A model generated the notes under the pieces. The model was not told the DNA's origin. It saw nothing but the letters and a program-made list of their open reading frames with translations, and searched no databases. The position numbers and the translations under genes are program-made. 64,000 bases of DNA, taken from Sphaerolaimus hirsutus (Eukaryota; Nematoda; Chromadorea; Monhysterida; Sphaerolaimidae). The first letter of the stretch is position 1. Every line of letters starts with the position of its first letter. The stretch is from NCBI GenBank assembly GCA_964036195.1, contig OZ038452.1, positions 14,192,704 through 14,256,703 on the forward strand, written 5' to 3'. Shown here one piece after another: positions 23,601 to 35,807 of the stretch.

Positions 23601-26600
23601 ATATATTGTCGATTGGCTTGGCATATGTATTGAATGGTGTTAAAACTGAAATTTCTTGTTACCATACAATTCTACATAATGAAATACACACACCATCCAT
23701 GATATACACACCACCTCAAATGCATTGCACAATGTTGGCACTGATCCAAAAAATGCTGTAAAAGATCAATTAATTGCTGTTAATTTTCCATCTGTAGGCT
23801 GATTTTATTTTTGCAACTTTATTTGTAGCAACATGAGTGATAAAAAGTTCTATCTTTGCTTTATCTTGATATTCAAATGAACTGTTGGCATTTAGACTTC
23901 ATTAAGTGTGTGTGAAAACATTGGAAGAGAAACCAGTATCAAAAATTTCTGCAAGGGTCATACCAAAAAGTAATGCATCCGACTCGACTCGAGATTTTTG
24001 CCAGACTCGACTCGACTTTTCACTGGCTTGCCTGACTCGACTCGCCGACTCGACCGGAAAAATTTTGGGGTTGCGACTCGAACTCGAATTTGAAAAAATC
24101 GAGTTTCGAGCCCTAACTGTACCACACAGGTGTCCCCGCCCGACCGGCGAGGCTTCTGCTCGCTGGGTACCTCCGTCGACGTGACCAGAGCGGCCATCGT
24201 CAACGCTAAGTATATCATTGGTATGTGTGATTCGAACTTAGCCACAGCGAAAAACTCCTGGACAGTTGCGCGCAGTAGACATCTGCGCCCAGTGCACATT
24301 TCCATGCATGCGGTGGACATTTGCGCGCAGTGGATATCCGCAGCACATGCGCATTCACAGCCTGGTACCACCGAGTTGGAGCCAATACTGCTTTCACCCA
24401 GCTGTCTCAGCCCTTGATGTGCAGTTGCGTTTGCACAAATGCTATTGCTGCCTCGTGGCATCTGCGCTTTGCCAGCGGACCATGCACCCGGACTGTTGTC
24501 GTTTCTCCCGCACACTCTGCATACAAAATGTTGTGATGACGCAAAAGACAATCGCAATGTGCGCAACACAGTAAGTGTTGCTTTGGTGAGTGCTCAGCCA
24601 TGGCGGTAAATGGCGGACAAACAATGGTGCCAGTGTACCCGTTCCATGCACACGCAGCGCATGTGCCGTGGATGTCCACTGCACATACAAATGTCTACTG
24701 GGCGCAGATATCTACTGCGCGCAAATGTCCACAGCTACTGAGTCCTTTGCGACTATACCATTTTTATAGACAATGCACGAAGGCAATCATGCTCTCGTTT
24801 AAGTGGGGTCGGAACTAGATACATCACTTTTCAATATTATGTTCTATAATTAAAATACAAGTATTCCTTGCGACTTTGGAATTTCGGTCTCCTTCCCGTA
24901 CATATTTACTGTTTTGTTATGTATCCTGTCATTTCGCAGCTCTATGTAACCCGAACATGCCGCGCACCTTCGGCGACGCGATACTGCACTCGTCGCATAT
25001 CGACGTGATGGTGTTCACCGACATGCAGCTCTACGAGCGCCACTTCGGCGTGGCCGCCGAGAGCGACAAGCTGATTGGCAAACTGGTCGCTGACAATTTG
25101 GTCCGTTTCCACCTGTGATTTATTTTGGAAGTGTGACATATCTTTGTGGCCTTACATTCCTACATCCTTCTATTTCTGTTGTCAGTATATTTGCTCACAT
25201 ATCATTGTGCAGGTGGAAGACGGCGCCACGCTGCAGATGGGCATCGGCGCCATTCCCGACGCGGCGCTGGCAGCTCTCACTGAACACAAGGTCAGCATTG
25301 TAGTCCATTTGCCATAACCTCCACTATATTTGCGGAGTCGTGTATTCATGTAAACCCGCTAGTCATGTAGACCCGCGGTCATGTATTTAGGGGGATTAGC
25401 AGGGAATGTGGGATTAGCCACGGTGGGTTTACGTGATAAGTAGAGTACACAGCTCGGGTCCCATTGTTTACACTATTGCCCCGCAGGACCTCGGCGTGCA
25501 CACGGAGATGTTCAGCGACGGCGTGCTCGACCTGGTGCAGTGCGGCGCCATCACCAACGCGCAGAAGAAGATCTTGCCCGGCAAGCTCGTGTCCAGCTTC
25601 GTCTACGGCACCAAACGGCTCTATGAGTTCCTGCATGACAATCCGATGATTGGTCAGTGCGAGCTTATTTGGATTTGGATTTTTAATTGGAGTCGTTTTT
25701 CCGTGGTGCTTTTTTGCGTTCAGCATACCTATATCGCTGTCGACGCCCTTTAGTAGTTAATTATGGCTGACATAAATAAATCTGACTCGGTATGGGTCGT
25801 TGTTTGTAATCTTAGAAAGAAAAATAGATATTTTTGGTTTTCTTTTATATAATCATTTAAGCGGCGTTTACACTGCATTTTGTGCCGACAAAAAAACGAG
25901 ACAAAAAGTTTCATAATTCCACAGTAAAGTTCCATATCTGCAAGACAAAGCAGTGAAGTATACTCACTAGTTTAGTGTACACACATGCCAATTTGCAGAT
26001 AATTCGGGCATGTCGTTCACGACTTAAAAACAAATTACATTTGTCGGTTCGGTTTTCGTTTTGAAACCGAACCGACAAGTGTCATTTGCTTTCAACTCTT
26101 GAACGACACACGCAAATTATCTGCAAATTGGCATGTGTGTACACTTGACTAGTGAGTATACTTCAGTGCCTTACCTTGCAGATATGGAACTTTATTCCGG
26201 AATTATGGAACTTTTTCACTCCTTTTTTTGTCGGCACACGAAACCGTGTAAACGCCGCTTTAAGCGACGTTTACACGGTTTCGTGTGCCGACAAAAAAAT
26301 CAAGTGATAAAGTTCCATAATTCCGGAATAAAGTTCCATATCTGCAAGAAAAATCATTGACGGATACTCACTAGTTAAGTTTACACACATGCCAATTTGC
26401 AGATATTTAATTTGCGCCTGTCGTTCAAGACTTACGGCCATTTGAAAACAAATTTCAGTTGTCGGTTCGATTTCAAAACGAAAACCGAACCGACAACTGA
26501 AATTTGTTTTCACGTCTTGAACGACATGCACGAATTATCTGCGAATTGGCATGCGTGTACACTCAACATGTGCGTATATATACCTTCTTTCTTTTGCCGA

Positions 26601-29305
26601 TTTGAAACTTTATTCTGGAATTATGAAACTTTTTCTCTTTAGTTTTTGTCGGAACAGAACTCAGTGTAAACGCCGCTTTAAGATTACTGTATTGAACTGC
26701 AGTGATGGGCGACGTGTCGTGGGTGAATGACACGAGCGTGATCAGGCAGAACCAGAGAGTGACTGCCATCAACAGCGCCATCGAAGTCGACCTGACCGGC
26801 CAGGTGAGTTCCTTGTTTCCAATGGATTTATCGTTTCCAGTGCGGCATCATTTCTTTGGGAAATTATTTGGCATTTTACCGTAAATCCTCGAATAAGTTC
26901 CCGGGGGGGGGGGGGTTATTTTTTCTTAAGAATGTTTGAGGTGGACTTATTCGAGGGGGGGTATTTTTTCACCAGAATACCGTAAATCCTCGAATAAGTT
27001 CCCGGGGGGGGGGGGGTATTTTTTCTTAAGAATGTTTGAGGTGGACTTATTCGAGGGGGGTATTTTTTCACCAGAATACCGTAAATCCTCGAATAAGTCC
27101 CCAGGGGAGTTATTTTTTCGTCAGAATTTTTTGAGGGGGGACTTATTCGAGGGGAGGAGTTATTTTTTCGTCAGAATATTGAGTAAAATGCATGATCGAT
27201 AAATTGTATGAATGGGGTAAAATTCATGCATGAATCCATTATTGATGCAATGGAATCAATGCTACTGAACATCAGCTGCAAAAGAATGCATTCTTTTTAG
27301 TGTGCAAGTACATTTACAGCGTGTCTATACATGTATGTCGTTCCCACCCATAAAGTAGGGGGAGTTAATCGAGGGGGGAGTTTTTTTTCCTCAGTCAGCT
27401 AACAGGGGGGAGTTATTCGAGGGTCTTTCAATGAATCAGACCATGGCTTTTTTGGTCTGTCTGGCTTCATCGAATGGTTTTTAAGTGACACAAAGCATTG
27501 GGGGCATCGATCAGAGGGGGGAGTTATTCAATGGGGGTTTATTTTTTTCTCACGCTCACAACAGGGGGGAGTTATTCGAGGGGGGATATTTCGTTGTTCT
27601 TTTTATCCTTGGTTTTCGCTTGGTGGCTTCAAAATGTTATCGGTGAAAGCGCTCAGGGCTGCCGCGAGGCACCACTGGCACTCACAAAAACCAAAATTTG
27701 GATTTTTTGTTGGAATTTAGCCAGTTCCCAAACACAACTTCCCAGTGAGGGGATCAAGGCTTCCCAATCAACAAAATCTACCTAAATATACCACGACTTT
27801 CAAATCTGATATTTAAATCTGCACTCAAAACGCACCTCTCAGGTGGCTGCCGACTCTGTGGGCTCGCGCATAATCTCCGGCTTCGGCGGCCAGGTGGACT
27901 TCATCAGGGGCGCCTCGTTGTGCGAGGATGGCCGCGGCAAGCCGATCATCGCGCTGCCGGCGCAGGCGAAAAAAGGCCAGAGCAAGATTGTTCCGATGTT
28001 GCAGGATGTGAGTGGCCGTGGCGCTTTTTGAATTGTGACGTTTTTGTGTTGTATTGATAAATATACCTAGTGGAATATACCATAGCTTGAGGATGTTGCC
28101 ACCTTTCTGTTAGGCGCTGCGTTTATTGTATAGCAGAGTTGTTATAACTACTGAACTTTTTCAAAGTATACCTAGGTATATACCTATCTGTGAAATACTT
28201 TTTTACTCACTGCTGAAATGTAAAATAACTGTTTTACCAGTACTCATGAGTACATGTGAGTAAAATACTTTTTTCCAGGAAAATGTATAAGTGAGTACTT
28301 TTCTTCGCAGAATATGTAAAAGTGTGCTTTTTCATGTAAAATGTAAAAGTGACTACTTTTTACATGTGAAATCGGTTTTTACACTGGAAGACATTGCAAA
28401 TGTAGTTTTTTACTGGTTATTTAGTAATTTCTATAGGAAAATTATTTGAATTCTTCAAAGTTTTTTTTTAGCAACAAGAAAATTGCAATCTGAAAATTTT
28501 GGACTACATTTTCGCTACACGTGTACTTTTGAAAACATATGTAGGTAAATATTTTGAAAAGTACGCATCCATGTGAATACAGGTACTTTTAACATTATAT
28601 GTGGAGGTAAATAAATATACCGTATTGGCTTGAATATTTCCCCCCTTGAATAATTCCCCCCTTGAATAATTCCCCCTTCGAATAATCCCCCCCTGTAAGA
28701 CGACTGAAGAAATAATAATTCCCCCCCTCGAATAATTCCCCCTTTAAAAGATTTGATCTATTGTTTGTGCCCAATATTAACAAAAATGGCACGTTCCTGT
28801 GTTAATAAAGCATATTTCATTAAATGTGTTGATAGAAACATGCTTAAAAGTTTTGACGAAATAATAATTCCCCCTCTCGAATAATTCCCCCCTCGAATAG
28901 TTCCCCCCTCAAAAAATTCTGACGAAATAATAATCCCCCAGGGGGATTATTCAAGCAAATACGGTACTCCCTGTACTCAAGTATAGGTATTTTTCGAGTA
29001 AATATAAATACATTTTAACAACCCTGTTGTATAGGGGAGCCAGTCATTTTAGCATCCAGTGTTTGAATAGCCGTACTTCTGCGAACAAAATCAACCCAAC
29101 CCCTTTGTACGTTCAGGCGGCGGGCGTGGTGACCACCAGAGCGCACGTGAACTACGTGGTCACCGAGCACGGCATCGCGTCGCTGTTCGGCAAGAACATG
29201 CGCCAGCGCGCCTACGAACTGATTCAAATCGCCGGCCCCGACTGCAGAGAGGAACTGGAGAAGTCCGCCTTCGAGAGGCTCAAGTGCATGCCGAGTCCCG
29301 ATTAG
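20690..29305 (+). CDS. Mitochondrial acetyl-CoA hydrolase / 4-hydroxybutyrate CoA-transferase family
   Basis: Eleven exons chain in phase: 20690-20827, 21291-21426, 22337-22489, 22805-22953, 24130-24220, 24940-25100, 25213-25290, 25487-25652, 26703-26803, 27843-28007 and 29117-29305, for 508 aa. The family moves CoA between carboxylic acids, such as acetate and succinate or 4-hydroxybutyrate, through a glutamyl-CoA intermediate. The likely catalytic Glu is E309 in HTEMFSDG. MGIGAIPDAAL is a glycine-rich CoA-binding stretch, and VVTEHGIASLFGKN is typical of the C-terminal domain. The first 46 residues lack acidic residues and have several Arg, which fits a mitochondrial presequence. The length is usual for the family. 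The exact substrate cannot be told. Introns hold many transposons, two of them ending within 25 nt of an acceptor. Confidence 0.94.
20930..21062. repeat. Short ACCGTATT-family fragment in CoA-transferase intron 1
   Basis: It contains CCTCGAATAAATCCCCTCGA and GTATTTCGAGGAAATACGGT. It seems to be one end plus a shortened interior of the family seen at 36574-37117. Confidence 0.5.
21519..22131. mobile_element. Inverted-repeat element with CAGGGGTGGGCA ends, intron 2 of CoA-transferase
   Basis: The left end is CAGGGGTGGGCATTTTCAG and the right end is AAATGCCCACCCCTG. A longer subterminal pairing covers AACGCTGGAAAAACGCGATAG and its complement. The end motif is hAT-like, but the flanks show only a shared TA, not a clear 8-bp duplication. 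No coding content was seen. Confidence 0.65.
22990..23145. repeat. TGTCAAATGTCATG fold-back repeat, intron 4 of CoA-transferase
   Basis: Units such as GTCAAATGTCATGTAAAAT on the left pair with CATTTTACGTGACATTTGAC on the right. Relatives occur in other introns at about 3330-3500, 41261-41402, 41745-42103 and 44960-45125, and in spacers at about 32955-33075 and 57005-57110. Confidence 0.5.
23343..24115. mobile_element. hAT-like MITE, GACTCGACTCG family, copy 1
   Basis: The ends are TAGGGCTCTAACTCGACTCG and TCGAGTTTCGAGCCCTA, with a perfect 8-bp duplication ACTGTACC at 23335-23342 and 24116-24123. The right duplication merges into the splice acceptor of CoA-transferase exon 5, which starts at 24130. 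The interior is close to the second copy at 60238-61013 along nearly its whole length, including ACTTCATTAAGTGTGTGTG and GAAACCAGTATCAAAAAT. Confidence 0.88.
24255..24750. repeat. Inverted-repeat region in CoA-transferase intron 5
   Basis: A block of TGCGCGCAGTAGACATCTGC, GCGCCCAGTG and ATGCATGCGGTGG units (about 24267-24345) recurs inverted at about 24640-24735 (GGGCGCAGATATCTACTGC). It probably marks the ends of a roughly 490-bp element. The exact borders were not found. Confidence 0.5.
25861..26259. mobile_element. piggyBac-like fold-back MITE, copy 1
   Basis: It starts GCGGCGTTTACAC and ends GTGTAAACGCCGCT. TTAA sits at both edges (25857-25860 and 26260-26263). Almost the whole 399 bp folds back on itself: CATAATTCC, AGATAATTCGGGCATGTCG and TGTCGGTTCGGTTTTCGTTTT arms pair around about 26060. 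TTAA target sites are typical of piggyBac elements. It has no ORF and lies in intron 8 of the CoA-transferase. Confidence 0.75.
26264..26677. mobile_element. piggyBac-like fold-back MITE, copy 2 in tandem
   Basis: It begins GCGACGTTTACACGG, shares the TTAA at 26260-26263 with copy 1, and ends at the TTAA 26678-26681. Its sequence is clearly related to copy 1 but diverged. Its right edge lies about 21 nt before exon 9, which starts at 26703. Confidence 0.75.
26877..27430. repeat. ACCGTAAATCCTCGAATAAG tandem repeat, CoA-transferase intron 9
   Basis: The unit ACCGTAAATCCTCGAATAAG followed by a G-run and GTATTTTTTC occurs three times in close order (about 26879, 26979, 27079). Looser G-rich pieces extend to about 27600. 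The first two copies are nearly identical, suggesting local duplication of part of an element. Confidence 0.6.
28134..29026. mobile_element. hAT-like MITE, CAGAGTTGTTAAAA family, with nested ACCGTATT element
   Basis: The ends are CAGAGTTGTTATAAC and TTTTAACAACCCTG, with an exact 8-bp duplication TTGTATAG (28126-28133 and 29027-29034). Subterminal repeats contain GTAAAATACTTTTT and related units. An ACCGTATT-type element (about 28618-28975) is inserted inside. It fills most of intron 10 of the CoA-transferase and ends 90 bp before exon 11. Confidence 0.82.
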
Positions 29306-31778
29306 GATACCTATTGTGGTTATGGTGAATGCAACTGTGTTATTGGTGAATAGTCACGTAGTGGTTGGGAAATCATTTTGATACGGTCGAGTCGAGTCGA
29401 GCAAACCCGTGGTGATTTTGATGGATACTGCATTTTCTGGAGTTTAGCTGATTGAAGTGACTGAATAACTGCAAGAATTTATGATATCTGAAGACATAAA
29501 TCTTTAAAAATGGACTTAATTCGATCATCGACACCGGGGTTCGAACTTTTCAATATAGATACTAGATTTTAAAGATGCTCGATGCTTGAAAATGAAATAA
29601 ATACCACTTTAATAGTGTTTATTTTGATCGATATTGTCAAGATGCGTCGAGTATTATTCAGATGGTTTTGGAATTGGTAAATCAGAGGTAACTTCTAGCG
29701 GCAGTTGTTTAACTCGATTTAAGGAAAATAGGAGGACAACATCGAACCTAGAGCTGTGTAATGCCAAAAAAGAGAATACATAATTTTACCCACTTGGATA
29801 TTTCAAATTTTTAATTCAAGTCCTATTCGAGTTCAAATTTCACTACCGGTGTTATGCTTCTGGGTGTACCTAGGTACCATTGTCCGTTGCACGCGGTTAA
29901 TATTTATAATATTTATCTAGGTTAAAGACAGGAAAATATTCACACTAACGTGTATCAGCGGATAGATAATTTACTCCTGTTACCTAAATTATCTATCAAA
30001 TCAAATTTGTTATGGAGGAATGGCGCACATTAGTTTACTGCCAGTAAACCGAACATTTAGTAAACTCATAAATCAAAGTTGAATGGCATTTTTGTTTTCA
30101 CGAATTAGGTTTTCGTCAGCTACAGTTGACGGAGAGAATGAATAACTTTTCCCAGTTAACTTTAATGCATTCAAGGCTGATTTATGAGTTTATCAAATTT
30201 TTAGATTTCATTAGTAAAGTATTGTGTGCAGCGACAATCCTATTTTTAGAGTGTCAACCGCAACTTGTAAGCTATCGTTGACAGTTGTATTTAGGTATTC
30301 ATAAAAAGATTCTGTTATTCTGCCTAGGACACTTTGTCTTGCAACAGAGTATTTCACAATTGTTGTTTCTATTTACATATTTATTTATGAATGTGTCCAG
30401 TTTTTCGCGAAGATCTTTCTTGAAGCAGATTTATCGGGGGAAAACGTGAGGTAGTTTTTTATGAGCATTTCCCGGTGAAATCACATCAATGTGTACCGGT
30501 ATACCTGATGTAACGGTTCATAGGCGACTGTATTCGTGTAGTCTGAGTTAGGCTCTTTCCTGTGAACATCACATGGCCAAATGTAGCACAGAGGTTTTTG
30601 TATTTTCAGCGAAATGTTGTGGCTCGAAAGTTTGAATCGTCCCCGTTACGCGCTCGCTTTTGATGTCTGTTTATTGTGTCATCTTGACAGTTTTGTCTTT
30701 GTCTTTTGTCTTTGCATTGTTCATATTTGATATGATTTTCAATACTTTTCCATGCAGATGTATTTGTGATGTTTCTTTTGCTGTTTTGATCGGTGTGGTT
30801 TTTTTGTGCATTTGAGTGTAGCATAGGATATTCATATCAGGGTATTCACAGTGCATAAATGCCGTATATTCTTGAATAAATCACCTGAGGAGTTATTTTC
30901 GTCAGACTTTTGGTCGTAGATGCTTTTCGAGCTGGAGTTAGGTAGGTACTATAAATACTCCATAAATAAAACCACCGTGTAGATTTAAAACCGAACTCAG
31001 TTCGATTTATGATGGATACAAATGACTTCATCCGGGTAGTTATTACAGTATCAAAAATATGCCATTAGAAAGCAGTTATCTGGGGCCAGTTGAGCGAACC
31101 AGTTGTTGGGCAAGTGGACAAGTGAGAAGTAAAATGGCAAAAGCGAAGTGAATTGAGAAGTAAAATGGTAAAAGCGAAGTGAATTGAGAAGTAAAATGGT
31201 AAAAGCGAAGAGAAATTACTTTTTTAGTTCGCTTTTGCCAATCTACTTGCCATTTCACTTCGCTTTTGTCATTTTACTTCTCACTTTCCCACTTGCGAAA
31301 CTAGCACCTGGTGAACTTGAGCCCAGTTAGCTCTCACTCGACTGATGAAGCAAAAATTTGAAGTGAGTGACTCCATCAAAATCGCTGAAAAAAGTGAATA
31401 GAAAATTTTAAAAATTGGAATGGATCCATCAGTTTTTCATTCGAACTGCAACATATAAATTGGTTTGTATCTTCATAGTCAAAACCATGCCACTTCTGAA
31501 AACTTGTATATGATGGTAAATACGGCGTTTTATTTGGAGATTTCTCAGTCACCGTTTGATACCTCAGAGTATTAGAAGGTGCATTATTGAGTGATTTTGC
31601 ATGCGGCAAATACTCATCGCGAAAACAATGTATTCAACAAAAAACGCTTTTATATTACTTCTAGGTATATCCAAACCTCATTCATTGCCTCGTTTAGGTA
31701 GTGTTTTGCAAACTTTTTCAATTGAATTTTAAAACCATTTTACGTTACGGTTAATGGCCAAGCGAAGTTTGTCTTCAG

Positions 31779-32074
31779 TAGTGATGTGAAAAGCGCCAGG
31801 ACTTTGGCGCCAAGCGTCAAAAGCGCCATGGCGCTATTTAGACTCTCAGCGACAATGGCGCCACGTCAAAAGGACGCCAAGCGCCAAAAGCACCATGGCT
31901 ATTTCCCTGGCGCCATGCAAAAAAGCGCCGAGTGCCATAAACGCCATGGCGATTTTCCAAACATCAGCGCCAGGCGCAAATTGCGCCAGAGCAAAATGGC
32001 GCCAAAAGCGCCATGGCGCTTTTTGCTTTGGCGCTAGCGCCAGGCACCGGCGCCATGGCGCTTTTAAATCACTA
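31779..32074. mobile_element. hAT-like MITE built of GCGCCA palindromes, short copy
   Basis: The ends are TAGTGATGTGAAAAGCGCC and GCGCTTTTAAATCACTA. An exact 8-bp duplication GTCTTCAG lies at 31771-31778 and 32075-32082. It belongs to the same family as 18825-19724. Confidence 0.85.
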
Positions 32075-34050
32075 GTCTTCAGGCACTTTTGTTACCTGAT
32101 GCGGAGATAGTGATGAAAACCGCCTGAAAAAGCGCCATAGCTGTTGGGAAAAGTGCAGAAACGTTTCAAACGTAATATAGCTTCTCAACCTACCTAATGC
32201 AGTAAGTACATAGTAGAAACAACCTAATAAAAACAACCTAATATTCAATCATAAAATTCATTCAATTCAATTTACAACAACAACCCTGCCTTTAGCACAC
32301 TTACCTAGTGCAAGGCACGATTTTTGCCTGTGGTCACAATGGTGCTTGGATGGTTCTCGTTTATTGTCCTTTTTTCATCACCTCTTAAAGACTTGCGTCC
32401 TATGCATACACAGTTCAGTTTGCCTTTAGTCAATAGTTCCATTGTCGATTTCTGAACTGCCAAAGACACCTACCTAAATACTTACTTCTTTGTATCTTTG
32501 ATATTACTGGACAAAGGTAAAATAGCATACATACCTAGGTGTTTACATTTAATGTAAATAGGTACCTACCCATTTGTAGTGTCTAAATAATTTTTATAGG
32601 TTTGAGGTTGGGCACTGATGCTTTGGCACCATTTTATTTTTCGAAGTTCCAATTTAAAGTGGAAACTGAAAAACCAGTTTGCTCCCCCCCCAAAAAAAAA
32701 ACATGTAATTTTTAGGTTCCTGTCTCTTTCTGCAGTGACACCAATTTGTAATGACTTCTTACCACGTTTTTTATAGGTTTTAGAACTTTTTAGTACTTTC
32801 AAGACAAGAATCAACAACAATCAATGCATGAGTGAACTTGGAGTGTATGTAAATTGGCCTTCATTTCATTGAAAGATCCAAAAATTTATTTTTGTGTTTT
32901 CAGTTTTCAATTTCTAATTCTTTCATGGAAAGTGAAGCGTTATTTGTAATTTTGCCACTCCCAGGCCCTGTCAAATGTCAGATGTCATGCAAAGTGTCAA
33001 AAATCGTGTTAAATGCCCTGTAAAACGTTTAAAAAAATATTTTATTCTTTCTATTTTTCTAGTCATTTGAAATTTTAGAGGGTATTATTACGTGTCGCAT
33101 CTTGAATGTGGTCAAATTTATTATACAATCAAAGTGAAAGATAAACAGGCGTGTTACACGCATTTTCATTTAGTAATTCACTCACGCTGGTGATTTGGTC
33201 ACCCCACTTAATACCACTTTTCTTTCACTTGTCACAATGTCTATCTATCACGTCCCTTTTCCACGATTGTTCGCGTTTTACGCGGTACGTAAATGACGCA
33301 AACACGTAGAGCTTTAAACAATACTGAAATGGGTTTCTTTTGGGGATAGTTTCATTTAGGCCGCCATCGTATATTATAGAATTGGCAAGCAGTGAGTGGA
33401 ACTCTGTAGCTTGTAATAATTCATATTTTGATGCTTCCGTTCTAAACATTTACGTGCATTTCCCATCGCTAATCACGGGCTGTATCCAAAAATGGTGTTT
33501 ATCGTTTATTAAAAAAAAACCGGCTGGAAAATTCGAGCCCGGTCTCGACGTTTTTGTCGTGGGCGTTCGTGACTTTCGTTCGTCAATTTCTAAATCAATT
33601 CACTTTTGTGTTCTTTTCTATCTTATTTCGATTCATTGAGTCAACAAAACGAAAAGCTCCAATCTATGCGCGTTTTCCCGTTTCGAAAAAGTATTGAGTG
33701 GCGCTTTGCTGTGTTTACATTTCTCCCTACACATTTCTGAAAAGGATTATTTTACGTTTACTTAGTGCGCTTCGGATAGACGATTTTTTTTGTCGACGAG
33801 GCTTTTCGATTATAATTTATTTTGTAATTTTCAATGTGCACTATTTGATTGAAGTAACATTTTGAATCAAGTCAAGTTGTTCTATTATAACAAAATTTGA
33901 AGCAACATGTATTTTTGTTGTATTTATTTTGCCTCCGTTTCGAATGCGAATTTCACTGAATTTCAAGATATTGCTTAAATAAAACCGCATCAGTTCCCGG
34001 GGCGAGATTCTATGAGCCTTCATGTTTTTTGGGTGTCTGCAACTGAGTAC

Positions 34051-34521
34051 CACAGTTGTTAAAATGTACCTACATTTACTCGAAAAATACATTTCTACAG
34101 AAAAATACATTGGTAAATACAATTACACATACTTTAAAAAAAGTAATGTACTCACTTTTACGGGTACATTATAAAAGTACACGCGTACAGAGAAAATGTA
34201 TTTTTTGCTGCTAAAATCACAATTTTCTGTTGCTAAAATACGAAAATTTTGACAAAATCATATAATTTTTCTAAAAAATACTGAATAATCACTAAAAACG
34301 ACATCTATTATGTAAAACTCACTCTCACGTGTAAAAGGTAGTAACTTTTATGTTTTCCAGGGAATAAGTACTCGCTTATACATTTCCCTGGGAAAAGAGT
34401 CGTTACATTTGCGCTGAGTACGAGTAAAAAAAAGTATTTCACATTTTCAAACTTTGTGGTGAGTAAAAAACTTACATTACAAAAAACTTTTAAAAAAAGT
34501 TAAGTAATCCTGACAACTGTG
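34051..34521. mobile_element. hAT-like MITE, CAGAGTTGTTAAAA family
   Basis: The ends are CACAGTTGTTAAAATG and CCTGACAACTGTG. The flanks CTGAGTAC (34043-34050) and GTGAGTAC (34522-34529) agree at 7 of 8 bases. The interior holds GTACATTT and AAGTAC-like inverted units typical of this family. Confidence 0.7.
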
Positions 34522-35167
34522 GTGAGTACAAAGACACTGAAGAAGGCGGGATACACTCTCAAGGGATACATTATCGGGCTATTCGAAAAACATGGACTAA
34601 TTAGATCGCGTCCAGCCTTTGTTGAAATCAGTTCAACCAAAGCTCCTCATAAAACTAATGACCCCTTCCATCGATAAATCAAAAAAATTCCCAATAAACT
34701 GGATCAATTGTTGCACTCTCTCCATCTATTTTATTTGCATATTCCATTGAAATTTCCATAATTCATGGATGAGGGAATATTTTGTTCGCGTGTTTTCAAT
34801 GTTTACTTGCACGCTGTTTTTAAAATAACCTCGACTGCGTTAAGTTGTATCGATTTTTGCCTTAGTGTGTCCGTGTTCTGAATCCAATTCGCACATTGTC
34901 ATGTGGCATGAATGTGTCAGCAAGGGAAGCCGACATATGTAATAATTTCATACGAAATGTCAAGCAAAGTTCAACTCACCACTTAACCATGGGGGAAGGG
35001 GGGCTGGGGGGCTGCCACCCCCACTTTCTCGGGATAGACATAAAAGATGCCAGAAATGGCAATTCTTTTTATTCGTGATGTGATTTTATAGGCAGTTAGC
35101 AAAAATATTGCACCCAAGTGCTCATTTCCCGGCTGCTCATTATCTCTTATTCATAAATATGTAAATG

Positions 35168-35807
35168 AGGCGTCCAATTCTAAAAGTCGACAAGTCCAAA
35201 ATATGAAAATTTCGAGTTAGGCCCGGAAACGTCATCTGGGGCTACTTCCGCACATTTTTCATCATTTTCCATAAAAAAATTTGACCTAACATGCCCATAT
35301 GGCATAGTGCCAAATTTGCCATTTTTGGGGAAAAATGCAAAAAATTTGGGCAAGAAGTCGACAAGTCCACTTAGTTTTGGGCTAAAAGTCGACAAGTCCA
35401 TCCTCCGCATCCTTTTTTTATGGGAAAAAAACGCAAGAAATGTGATAAGTCCACCATGGGCACCGATTTCTAAAAGTCGACAAGTGCATAAATTTCCCAT
35501 AGGGCAGGACCAACGCGGGCGGGAACAAAAATGTTCTCGCGTGCAAGAAGGCGACAAGTCCATTTCCCTCCCCAAAACAGTTTTGCTCTGACCGAATGGA
35601 ATTTTATGGACACCCCATTTTCACATGTAGGTTGAGATTAGGGGCTGAAAATTTGACACTTTATTGTCAACATATGGAACTTAATGGAAAGAATGAGAGA
35701 GCCAAATTGGACACGCACCACGGGCCTGGAATTGGGTTTGAAGCTTAAAATGCGATTTACTCAAAATCGCAATTTGTGGACTTGTCGACTTTTAGAATTA
35801 GACGCCT
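35168..35807. mobile_element. Inverted-repeat element with GTCGACAAGTCCA ends
   Basis: The left end AGGCGTCCAATTCTAAAAGT continues into CGACAAGTCCA. The right end is its complement, TGGACTTGTCGACTTTTAG to GACGCCT. The unit GTCGACAAGTCCA recurs inside (about 35357, 35389, 35475, 35548). No clear target duplication and no transposase were seen. Confidence 0.65.

Noticed and set aside
35180..35591. Overlapping ORFs of 131 and 94 codons
   Set aside because: They lie entirely inside the GTCGACAAGTCCA inverted-repeat element and repeat its unit.
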